A stretch of 20,301 bases of DNA. Origin: DASVAL01 sp035649575. Its GTDB lineage: Bacteria > Planctomycetota > UBA1135 > UBA2386. Positions 14,556-20,301 of this stretch are shown one piece after another; within the stretch, counting starts at the first letter, position 1; the number at the start of each line of letters is the position of its first letter. A program made the translations under genes and the position numbers. The notes under the pieces were generated by a model. The model was not told where the DNA came from. It saw only the letters and a program-made list of their open reading frames with translations, and did no database searches. The stretch spans positions 1-20,301 of the forward strand of contig DASRJH010000169.1 of the NCBI GenBank assembly GCA_035649575.1, read 5' to 3'.

Positions 14556-14759
14556 TCAGCAGTCTGTCGACTGCTCGGCCGCAGCGCGCAGGCGCACGAC
14601 GTCCTCCCGCGTTCGGTTTGCCGACTCGACGATGTGCGCCACGGCATTCACGTGGGCAGGCAGCGTGCCTTCGCTGCGAGCCAGTTCGGCCTGGATCTCG
14701 ATCGTGCCGAGAAGGTTGTTGATGCGGTGCACGAGTTCGTCGAACGCGGTGCGAGCCAT
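14556..14759 (-). CDS. Small stand-alone histidine-kinase dimerisation-like protein (67 aa)
   Basis: The sequence FDELVHRINNLLGTIEIQAELA (residues 6-27, H11) strongly resembles the H-box helix of HisKA-type dimerisation domains (compare HDFNNLL...AELA in hybrid kinases). It is followed by a short loop and a second helix (AVAHIVESANRTREDVVRLR). The protein ends there; no ATP-binding catalytic domain follows. It could be a phosphotransfer protein, a dimerising partner for a kinase, or a kinase remnant. It converges with the CheC-like gene (nine bases between stops) and is divergent from fliO across 171 bases. Start at ATG 14759; the ribosome-binding site is weak. Confidence 0.6.
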   Translation of the reverse strand: MARTAFDELVHRINNLLGTIEIQAELARSEGTLPAHVNAVAHIVESANRTREDVVRLRAAAEQSTDC

Positions 14760-14893
14760 GGCTCGATCAACGTAGCGTGCGCCTCCAGTGGGCGCGCCGC
14801 ATCGTCGTACGATCCAGCGACGAGTGTTGCGCCTGACACCGCGGCGGTCCGCTGCAGCGCGCTGCTTGGCACAACATCTGGTGGTTCAGCGCC

Positions 14894-14909
14894 TGGCACG
14901 TCGGGTGCT
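14894..14909 (+). promoter_or_regulatory. Putative sigma-54 promoter upstream of fliO-flhF-flhG-fliA
   Basis: TGGCACG-TCGGG-TGCT has the full -24 element TGGCACG and a -12 TGC with exact GG-N10-GC spacing (GG at 14895-14896, GC at 14907-14908). It matches about 11 of 13 defined consensus positions. The predicted start near 14920 leaves a leader of only about 11 bases before ATG 14931. A second TTGGCAC half-site lies 27 bases upstream (GG at 14868), but its -12 is GG. A sigma-54 activator is encoded at 1-920. Confidence 0.5.
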
Positions 14910-14930
14910 GAGGGAGAAGTGAACCCACCC

Positions 14931-15404
14931 ATGAAAGCGATCCCCAAATGGCTCCTGTTCCCCCCACTCGTGGCCGCGCTCGTCATCCTCGGCCCGCTGT
15001 CGATGCAGTCCACGGCGCCCGCTTGGAGCTGGCCTGACCTCTGGCAGATGACCGCCGCGCTGGTCGGCCTCGTGCTGCTCGGCTTCGTCGTGCTCGGCGC
15101 CGGCGGACTCGTGCCGCGGCTGCGGCAGCGCGGTCAGCCGGCGCTCGGACCGAAGCTCGTGACGCTGCGACAGACGCTGCGGTTGTCAGCGCAACAGTCC
15201 GTGCACGCGATCGAGTTCGACGACCGCATCCTGCTCGTCGGGGAACACGAGCGTGGACTCGTGCTGCTCGAGAGTGGCCCCGTCCCGGCAGGCGTCGACG
15301 AGATTCGGCCGCTGCCGATGCCGAGGCTCCGGTCGCCGGAAGTCCCGGCCGCGCGCAGCCATGGCCTCGACGACTTCAGAACGCTGCTGCGCGCGCGCGT
15401 CTGA
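14931..15404 (+). CDS. fliO: FliO-like flagellar biosynthesis protein
   Basis: The product has 157 residues from ATG 14931; GTG 14919 is an alternative four codons earlier. It has two hydrophobic segments (about 6-22 and 39-61), with a Pro/Thr/Trp-rich stretch between. A cytoplasmic FliO-type domain follows: VTLRQTLRLSAQQSVHAIEF then DDRILLVGEHERGLVLLESG (about 77-116). FliO helps assemble the FliP core of the flagellar export gate. FliO is poorly conserved, so the call rests on this beta-rich motif, the membrane topology and the neighbours. flhF follows 40 bases downstream. fliP, fliQ, fliR, flhB and flhA, which often sit between fliO and flhF, are not here. Confidence 0.7.
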   Translation: MKAIPKWLLFPPLVAALVILGPLSMQSTAPAWSWPDLWQMTAALVGLVLLGFVVLGAGGLVPRLRQRGQPALGPKLVTLRQTLRLSAQQSVHAIEFDDRILLVGEHERGLVLLESGPVPAGVDEIRPLPMPRLRSPEVPAARSHGLDDFRTLLRARV

Positions 15405-15444
15405 GCCACCGCTTTCCGTCGCGAACGCGCCAACAGGAGAACTC

Positions 15445-16422
15445 ATGCTGCTCGAACGAATCGAAGCCCGGACCTTGCCGGAGGCCCTCGACCGAGTGAC
15501 CCGCGAATGCGGGCCCGATGCTCTCGTCGTCGAGACGAAGCAGACCCGGACCGGCTACCTCGTGCTGACGGCCCGCCGGCCAGCGCATCGCAAGCGCGAC
15601 CAGGCCGGTTCCAGCAGTTTCCTGTCGAGTTGGACACACGGCTTCCGGCCCCTGGCCGAGCTCGCAACCTGGTTCGGTGTGTCCCTCGCCGTGCTGCGCG
15701 CGGTCGAGCGCGCCTTGATCAGCACGCGTGTCGACTTGTCGCGGCCAGACAATCCTGCGCTGCCGGCGCTCGCGAGCCGCGTCTTGAGCGCGCTCGTACA
15801 CACCGAACCGCGCGTCGAGACCGGCGAAGGCGCGTTCCGCACGCTCGCGGTCGTCGGCCCGACCGGCGTCGGCAAGACGACGACGCTCGCCAAACTCGCC
15901 GCGCGAGCCAAGGCTCGCGGCGAACGCGTCGCTCTCGTGACGCTCGACACCTACCGCGTTGCAGCCGTCGAGCAGCTGCGTGCGTTCGCGGATCTGATCG
16001 ACGTCCCGTGCGAGGTGGCCGTCACCGCCGCCGACCTGCACCGCACGATGCAACAACACGCCGACTGCGATCGCATTCTCGTCGACACCACGGGCAGCAG
16101 CGCCCGCGCGACGATGCCGCTGCTCGAAGCCGACCTGCGTGCAGGCGCTTGTAGCGCGCTCTTGTGTCTCGCCGCGGGCACACGCGCGCGCGACTGCAGG
16201 GCTGTCTTCGACGCCTATGAACCGCTCGGCATCGCCGCGGTGTGTCTGACCAAGTGGGACGAGACCGTCGCACCAGGGGAGTCCCTTGCGGCCGTCGTGG
16301 AGCAGGACCTGCGGCTGTCGCACCTCTGCATCGGGCCCCAAGTGCCCGCCGACATCGTCGCCGCCGATGCGCTGGCGATCGCGCAGGCCGCGTTCGACTG
16401 CGAAGCCGCGGGGGCGCCATGA
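15445..16422 (+). CDS. flhF: Flagellar biosynthesis GTPase FlhF
   Basis: FlhF is an SRP-type GTPase that sets where the flagellum is built. The 325-residue product from ATG 15445 has an excellent ACAGGAGA site. A short N-terminal domain begins LERIEARTLPEALDRVTREC, similar to the FlhF start (pathway-like EAL...V..E.G.DA..). The NG domain has Walker A GPTGVGKT (138-145), DTYRVAAVEQL (168-178), the G3 DTTGSS (214-219, where DTAGRS-like is usual) and G4 TKWDE (269-273, TKLDE usual). It is shorter than many FlhF proteins, mainly in the N-terminal B region. ATGA overlap with flhG implies coupled translation. Confidence 0.93.
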   Translation: MLLERIEARTLPEALDRVTRECGPDALVVETKQTRTGYLVLTARRPAHRKRDQAGSSSFLSSWTHGFRPLAELATWFGVSLAVLRAVERALISTRVDLSRPDNPALPALASRVLSALVHTEPRVETGEGAFRTLAVVGPTGVGKTTTLAKLAARAKARGERVALVTLDTYRVAAVEQLRAFADLIDVPCEVAVTAADLHRTMQQHADCDRILVDTTGSSARATMPLLEADLRAGACSALLCLAAGTRARDCRAVFDAYEPLGIAAVCLTKWDETVAPGESLAAVVEQDLRLSHLCIGPQVPADIVAADALAIAQAAFDCEAAGAP

Positions 16423-17264
16423 CCCAGGCGAAGGGACTGTTGCTGCCGCGGCCCGCGGCGACGCCGTGGGTCGCCGTCGCCGGAGCCAAGGGCGGCGTCG
16501 GCAAGACGACGCTCGCGGCGAATCTCGCGATCCTGCTGTGCCGCGCCGGCTATCGCACGCTGCTCGTCGACTTCGATCCGGGTTGCGGGAACGTCGCCGT
16601 GCACCTGCGGATCGGTGGCCTTCGCGATCTCGAAGACGTGGCCGCCGGCCTCTGTCCGATACGCGAAGCGCTCGTCGACGGACCAGGCGGCATCCAGGTG
16701 CTGCTCGGACGCTCGGGGTCACCCACTCTGGCCGGCGGTGACCAGGGTCTGCTCGACCATGCGCTGATCGCGATCGGCGAGATCGCGAAGGACTTCGACG
16801 TCGTGGTCTGCGACACGGGCGCCGGCATCGGGCGGGCGACACTCTCGGTCGTGGAGCGCGCGAACCTCGTGCTCGCAGTGACGACGTCGGATGCAGCGGC
16901 GCTGACGGACACGTATGCGCTGTACAAGGTGCTGCAACTGCGCGGGCGGCCACTGCCGCACCTGGTCGTGAACCGCGTGCGCAGCAGGGAGGAGGCGATG
17001 CGAACGGCGCGCAAGCTCGGCGCCGTGGTCGAGAAGTTCCTCGGCTCGGAGAGCAGGCTGTGTGGCTGGGTCGCGCAAGACGCCTTGGTCGATCTGAGCA
17101 TCGCGGAACAGCGGCCGATCGCGCTGTTCGGACAGGGGCCGGGGCTCGAGGACCTCAGGAGCCTCTGTGCGGCGGTGCTCGCGGAGCTGCCGGCGATGAC
17201 GCGCGGTCTCGTGGCGACCCTGCCCGCCCCGCCGATGGTCCGGCTGCGGCCCGGAGCGAAGTGA
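16419..17264 (+). CDS. flhG: Flagellar number regulator FlhG (MinD-like ATPase)
   Basis: FlhG (FleN, YlxH) is a MinD-type ATPase that works with FlhF to limit flagellum number. The 281-residue product overlaps flhF by ATGA. The deviant Walker A is AKGGVGKTTLAANLA (KGGVGKT 24-30), followed by LLVDFDPGCGNVAVHL (48-63, switch I region) and VVVCDTGAG (128-136, switch II). The N-terminal TQAKGL resembles the DQAEGLR motif by which FlhG stimulates the FlhF GTPase, though the Arg is missing. The C-terminus (PAPPMVRLRPGAK) lacks an obvious amphipathic membrane helix. The order flhF-flhG-fliA is the usual flagellar arrangement. Confidence 0.92.
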   Translation: MTQAKGLLLPRPAATPWVAVAGAKGGVGKTTLAANLAILLCRAGYRTLLVDFDPGCGNVAVHLRIGGLRDLEDVAAGLCPIREALVDGPGGIQVLLGRSGSPTLAGGDQGLLDHALIAIGEIAKDFDVVVCDTGAGIGRATLSVVERANLVLAVTTSDAAALTDTYALYKVLQLRGRPLPHLVVNRVRSREEAMRTARKLGAVVEKFLGSESRLCGWVAQDALVDLSIAEQRPIALFGQGPGLEDLRSLCAAVLAELPAMTRGLVATLPAPPMVRLRPGAK

Positions 17265-17401
17265 GCGTCGAAGAACCCGACAGTTCACGGCAGTCACTGC
17301 GCTCATTCCCGGATCAGGTCACACAGAGACTTCGGGAAAGCTCCGATCCCGCCGGAACATCGGCCGCTCGCCCTCAGTCCGGCCCCGCGGCTTGCCGATG
17401 A
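17261..17401 (+). CDS. Possible small ORF (46 aa) coupled to flhG
   Basis: GTG 17261 overlaps the flhG stop (GTGA) and has CGGAG five bases upstream, giving a 46-residue hydrophilic peptide (SVEEPDSSRQSLRSFPDQV...). Its TGA overlaps an ATG (17398) that opens a 24-codon frame, whose TGA in turn overlaps the fliA GTG. No domain is recognisable. The tidy overlaps suggest translational coupling through the 204-base flhG-fliA gap, but short frames arise easily in GC-rich DNA. Confidence 0.3.
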   Translation: MSVEEPDSSRQSLRSFPDQVTQRLRESSDPAGTSAARPQSGPAACR

Positions 17402-17468
17402 GCCGGCGGGCAAGCGACATGAAGTTGGGAAAGGGCAGCCAGGAACCGACGACCGAGGAGAGCAACGC

Positions 17469-18203
17469 GTGAGTACCCGCGCGACCAAGCTCACGCGTTC
17501 GACCGCCGAACGCGATCGGCTCGTCGAGCAGTATCTGCCTCTGGTCCGCTACGTCGTCGCGCGGCTGCCGGTCACGATGCCCGGCTCGCTCGACCGCGAG
17601 GACTTCTACTCGGTCGGCGTGATCGGGCTCATGCACGCCGCCACGACCTACGATCCGTCCAGGGGCGCCTCGTTCAAGACGTTCGCCTACACGGCGATCC
17701 GCGGCGCGATCCTCGACGAAGTGCGCAAGCACGACCCCGTGCCGCGCAATCGCCGCGACCGCTTGCGCAAGATGGACCGCACGAACAGCAAGCTCAGGGC
17801 TCAGCTCGACCGCGAGCCGAGTCTCGCCGAGCTGGCCCTTGCGATGTCATGCACGGAGCTCGAGCTCGACGAGGACCTGCAGGCGCTGCACACGACGCGC
17901 CTGCTCTCGATCGACGAGCAGCACGGTGGCGACGATGACGCCAGCGCTCTGTCGAACCACCTCGCGGACGGCGGCACGATCGATCCCGGCGACCACGCCG
18001 ACGGCCGCGAACGCCTCGAACGCCTCGCGAAGGCCATCGCCGAGCTGCCGGCCACCGACCGTCACGTCGTCGTGCTCTACTACCACGAGCAGCTCTTCTT
18101 GAAGGAGATCGGAGAGATCTTCGGCGTGACCGAGTCGCGCGTGAGCCAGATCCTGACACGCGCCACCGAACGCCTTCGCCTCAAGCTCAAGGAACAGGAA
18201 TAG
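17469..18203 (+). CDS. fliA: Flagellar sigma-28 factor FliA
   Basis: The product has 244 residues from GTG 17469, with GAGGAG eight bases upstream. Region 2: RLVEQYLPLVRYVVARLP, LDREDFYSVGVIGLMHAATTY, GASFKTFAYTAIRGAILDEV. Region 3: MDRTNSKLRAQLDREPSLAELA. Region 4 HTH: LFLKEIGEIFGVTESRVSQI. Length is that of standard FliA/SigD. FliA directs late flagellar transcription and is normally held by the anti-sigma factor FlgM; no flgM is visible here. Placement behind flhF-flhG makes this the likely main flagellar sigma, while the paralogue at 12118 has the extra N-terminus and the riboswitch. A 9-base inverted repeat starts just after the stop. Confidence 0.94.
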   Translation: MSTRATKLTRSTAERDRLVEQYLPLVRYVVARLPVTMPGSLDREDFYSVGVIGLMHAATTYDPSRGASFKTFAYTAIRGAILDEVRKHDPVPRNRRDRLRKMDRTNSKLRAQLDREPSLAELALAMSCTELELDEDLQALHTTRLLSIDEQHGGDDDASALSNHLADGGTIDPGDHADGRERLERLAKAIAELPATDRHVVVLYYHEQLFLKEIGEIFGVTESRVSQILTRATERLRLKLKEQE

Positions 18204-18204
18204 T

Positions 18205-18254
18205 CAGCCGGCGACGAAGCTCCGTTGCGAGCGGGACTACAGCCGCGCCGGCTG
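18205..18254. other. 9-base inverted repeat after fliA, possible terminator or leader hairpin
   Basis: CAGCCGGCG (18205-18213) pairs perfectly with CGCCGGCTG (18246-18254). Inside the 32-base loop, GCTC and GAGC can form a small hairpin. No U-run follows. The element starts one base after the fliA stop and ends 22 bases before the lipoprotein ATG, so it could end the flagellar transcript, protect RNA ends or be a protein-binding site. Confidence 0.5.
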
Positions 18255-18276
18255 CCGAGCCGAAGAGAAGCCCGTC

Positions 18277-18768
18277 ATGTCCCCCACGCCGAGCCGCTGG
18301 CTTGCGACCCTGGCACTGCTGCTGCTGTGCGGCTGCCACGCTGCGGAGCCGCGCAAGCCCGGCGATCCGCCCGACCACCTCGCGCGAACCTCCACCGACA
18401 CGGAGATCTACTGGGGTCCCAAGCAGAACCTGCTGTTCACCGAGTACAAGACGCTCCAGGACATCCACGTCCAGGTCGGGAAGCGGGCCGATCAGCTCGC
18501 GGCCGAGAACCAGAACCTGAAGGCGCAGCTCGACCGCGATGGCAGCAACCTGCAGAAGGAACGCTCGCTGCGCACCCAGGCCGAGGCCGAGACCGAGTCG
18601 CAGCGGCAACGTTGCCGCGAGCTCGAGGCTCGCATCGTCGAGCTGTCGATCGAGAAGGCGAAGCTCGAGCAGCAGATCCTGCTGGCCAAGATCGAAGCGC
18701 TGCGCCAGTTGCTCGACGAGCAGCCCGCCGCAGCGCACGCCGCACCGGCGCAGCCGAACGGTCGCTGA
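18277..18768 (+). CDS. Coiled-coil lipoprotein, function unknown
   Basis: The product has 163 residues. The N-terminus (MSPTPSRWLATLALLLLCGC) is a lipoprotein signal with the modified Cys at position 20; the lipobox LCGC has an unusual Cys at -2. The mature start is Pro/Asp-rich and then has a conserved-looking TEIYWGPKQNLLFTEYKTL. Residues about 65-150 form a long coiled coil (LAAENQNLKAQLDRD, ELEARIVELSIEKAKLEQQI, KIEALRQLLDE), ending in an Ala/Pro tail. It is probably anchored in the outer or inner membrane facing the periplasm and may oligomerise. No named family is recognised. It follows fliA by 73 bases and precedes a membrane-anchored TPR gene, so an envelope or flagellar-motor-associated role is possible but unsupported. 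Confidence 0.8.
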   Translation: MSPTPSRWLATLALLLLCGCHAAEPRKPGDPPDHLARTSTDTEIYWGPKQNLLFTEYKTLQDIHVQVGKRADQLAAENQNLKAQLDRDGSNLQKERSLRTQAEAETESQRQRCRELEARIVELSIEKAKLEQQILLAKIEALRQLLDEQPAAAHAAPAQPNGR

Positions 18769-18835
18769 TCACGTTCCGTTCGCTGGCGAGGCGCCGCTGA
18801 CGTATCCTGGGCGGCACTCCGTTACCTTCACCCGC

Positions 18836-19633
18836 GTGTACTCCGTCATCCTCTGCAGTGTGTTGGCCCTGTTCCTGGGCTTCGGCGGCTTCCTCCTCGA
18901 CTGGTGGCCATGGGGCTGGGCGATCTTCTTCTCGCTGATCTTCTTCGTCGTCGCCTGGATCCTCTTCACGCGTCGCTTCGGCTCGCGACTGCAGCCGGCG
19001 ATGGCCGCCGTGCAGAGACAGATGCAGGCAGGCCAGTGGGATCTGGCGATGCAGAGCCTGCAGGACATGCTGCCGATGGGAAAGTGGATCCCACTGCTGC
19101 GCGGCCAGCTGCTCGCGCAGATGGGCCTGCTCGCGTACCACTCGGGCAAGAAGGACAAGGCGATGGATCTGCTCGAGGGCGCGTCGGTGCGAGCAGCGGA
19201 CGCGCGCCTCTTGCTCGCGTGCATCCACTTCAAGAACGGCGACCACAAGCGCGCCTTCGAGATCCTGCATCTCGCCGCGGCGGTCAACAAGAAGCACGCG
19301 CTGCTGCACAACACGTACGCGTGGATGCTGCACAAGCTCGAGCGCAGTGACGAGGCCCAGGCTCTGCTCGCGAAGTTCTTGAAGCGCGACGCGAACAACG
19401 CGCCGACGAAGGACAACATGCTCCGCCTGCAGAACCGAACGAGGATGTCGATGCAGGCGTTCGAGATGCAGTGGTATGCGCTCGGTCTCGAACAGCCACC
19501 GCAGTCGATGGGCCAGGTGCGCCGCGCCCCGAAGGGCTTCCGCGAACCACCGAAAAGACCCAACGAAACAAAGGGCGAGGTGCGCCGCGCCCCGAAGGGC
19601 TTCCGCGAACCACCGAAGCAACGCGGCGGCTGA
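18836..19633 (+). CDS. Membrane-anchored TPR protein with tandem C-terminal repeat
   Basis: The product has about 265 residues from GTG 18836. No ATG precedes the first membrane segment and no good ribosome-binding site is seen, so the start is tentative. Two hydrophobic segments (about 1-21 and 25-45, with a Trp-rich turn DWWPWGW) form a hairpin anchor. Residues about 52-195 are TPR-like helical pairs (MQAGQWDLAMQSLQDML, AYHSGKKDKAMDLLEGA, HFKNGDHKRAFEILHLA, AWMLHKLERSDEAQALLAKF). The basic tail carries two copies of VRRAPKGFREPPK (228-240, 249-261). It probably sits in the inner membrane with the TPR part in the cytoplasm (Arg-rich flank after the second helix). Specific partner unknown. 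Confidence 0.8.
   Translation: MYSVILCSVLALFLGFGGFLLDWWPWGWAIFFSLIFFVVAWILFTRRFGSRLQPAMAAVQRQMQAGQWDLAMQSLQDMLPMGKWIPLLRGQLLAQMGLLAYHSGKKDKAMDLLEGASVRAADARLLLACIHFKNGDHKRAFEILHLAAAVNKKHALLHNTYAWMLHKLERSDEAQALLAKFLKRDANNAPTKDNMLRLQNRTRMSMQAFEMQWYALGLEQPPQSMGQVRRAPKGFREPPKRPNETKGEVRRAPKGFREPPKQRGG
19515..19554 (+). repeat. Exact 40-base direct repeat, copy 1
   Basis: The sequence from AGGTGCGCC to CCACCGAA is identical in 40 of 40 bases to copy 2 at 19578-19617, offset by 63 bases (21 codons), in frame at the end of the TPR gene. Confidence 0.95.
19578..19617 (+). repeat. Exact 40-base direct repeat, copy 2
   Basis: Second copy, encoding VRRAPKGFREPP again. Complete identity, including synonymous positions, points to a recent duplication or ongoing gene conversion. 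Confidence 0.95.
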
Positions 19634-19639
19634 GACGCC

Positions 19640-20301
19640 ATGGGCGACGCGCAGCCGGTCGTGCGACACAAGGTGCCCGAGGCCCACTGGCCGACCGCCG
19701 ACGAGGCCGCACGCTCGCTGCTGTTCTCGCCCGTGCGTCTGGGTCCCGTCACGGCCAGGACGCGCACCTGGGTGCCCGCGATGGTGCCGTGGCGCGCGAC
19801 CGAGGACGGCTTCGTGACGAAGAACGTGCTCGACTGGTATGGCCGTTTCGCCGATGGCGCTCCCGGCGTGCTCGTCGTCGAAGCGACCGGCATCCGCGAC
19901 GTGCCGAGCGGCCCGCTGCTGCGTGTCGGCCACGACCGCTTCGTGCCGGGTCTGCGCGAGCTCGCCGCGACGGTGCGCGCGCGCAGCAGCAGCCGCACGC
20001 TGCTCTTCCTGCAGATCCTCGATTTCGTCGCGATCCGCCGCCGTCCCGAGAAGGCGAAGTTCTTCGCGCGGTTCCTCGAGATCACGGCGCGACATCGCGA
20101 CGCCGTGCGCGAGCGCTTCGGTGCCGCCGTCGCTGCCGACGACGCGAGCCTGCGCACGCAGCTCGCGAGCTGCGACGACGACGCGCTACGCGCGATCCTC
20201 ACAGCGCGCGAGTTCCGCGACTACGCGTTCGGTCAACGCGAAGAGGTGAACGACCTGCACCTGCCGCACATCCGCGAGCTGCCGAGGGTGCTGCCGGCCC
20301 T
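19640..20301 (+). CDS. Old-yellow-enzyme-like NADH:flavin oxidoreductase (partial, C-terminus beyond right edge)
   Basis: From ATG 19640, six bases after the TPR stop, the frame stays open to the end of the window (220 residues). The start (ARSLLFSPVRLGPVTARTRTWVPAMV, about 24-49) matches the OYE barrel opening (SPLKLG...NRV...PM). It continues with DGFVTKNVLDWYGRFADGAPGVLVVEATGI (56-85), the region that normally binds FMN and sets the ARRA-G..G.I..EA pattern, then LRVGHDRFVPGLRELAATVRA and TLLFLQILDF (FLQL in the family). OYE proteins use FMN and NAD(P)H to reduce activated alkenes. An insertion-like helical segment (about 145-205) follows, where the catalytic HxxH/N motif would be expected; DLHLPHI occurs near 208. 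Substrate cannot be predicted. Confidence 0.75.
   Translation, partial: MGDAQPVVRHKVPEAHWPTADEAARSLLFSPVRLGPVTARTRTWVPAMVPWRATEDGFVTKNVLDWYGRFADGAPGVLVVEATGIRDVPSGPLLRVGHDRFVPGLRELAATVRARSSSRTLLFLQILDFVAIRRRPEKAKFFARFLEITARHRDAVRERFGAAVAADDASLRTQLASCDDDALRAILTAREFRDYAFGQREEVNDLHLPHIRELPRVLPA

Noticed and set aside
18437..20095. 552-codon open frame on the minus strand
   Set aside because: Antisense to the lipoprotein, TPR and oxidoreductase genes; the apparent internal repeat is only the mirror of the plus-strand duplication.

Overview
The window is a gene-dense, high-GC bacterial chromosome segment with strong G/C preference at third codon positions. I recognise no tRNA, rRNA, CRISPR array, insertion sequence or phage gene. 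The mix of flagellar genes, sigma-54 and sigma-28 type regulators, TPR proteins and coiled-coil lipoproteins suggests a flagellated, Gram-negative-type bacterium. Planctomycetota or a myxobacterial/deltaproteobacterial lineage would fit. This placement is inference; no phylogenetic marker was tested.

Layout. (1) 1-2125: a sigma-54 (NtrC-type) response regulator on the minus strand, cut by the left edge, is divergent from a very short flagellin-like gene followed by fliS. (2) 2147-9174: mostly housekeeping genes: a TPR protein, biotin-protein ligase, a Fic-fold protein with a ruined active site, a large AsmA-like membrane-anchored protein, and an apparent ispH-nadE operon on the minus strand. 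(3) 9456-11571: a polytopic membrane protein with a duplicated C-terminal segment, then apt. (4) 11572-14759: a 546-base leader region holding a GEMM-I (cyclic-di-GMP) riboswitch, upstream of a sigma-28/WhiG-type sigma factor. Next come a receiver protein missing its middle, a CheC/CheX-like protein fused to a degenerate receiver, and a convergent 67-residue histidine-kinase dimerisation-like protein. (5) 14931-18203: fliO-like, flhF, flhG and a second sigma-28 gene (fliA), behind a good sigma-54 promoter candidate. (6) 18277-20301: a coiled-coil lipoprotein, a membrane-anchored TPR protein with an exact 40-base tandem duplication, and the start of an old-yellow-enzyme-like oxidoreductase.

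How the genes may work together. The sigma-54 activator, the sigma-54-like promoter before fliO, FlhF/FlhG (flagellar placement and number), two sigma-28 factors, flagellin and FliS form parts of a tiered flagellar programme. The most interesting part is 11.7-14.8 kb. A second-messenger riboswitch lies in front of one sigma-28 gene, which is followed by reduced chemotaxis/phosphorelay parts. This suggests a cyclic-di-GMP-to-sigma-28 switch feeding a minimal signalling module. Several proteins here (flagellin, CheY-like, Fic-like) are short or lack catalytic residues while keeping open frames, pointing to remodelling or early decay.
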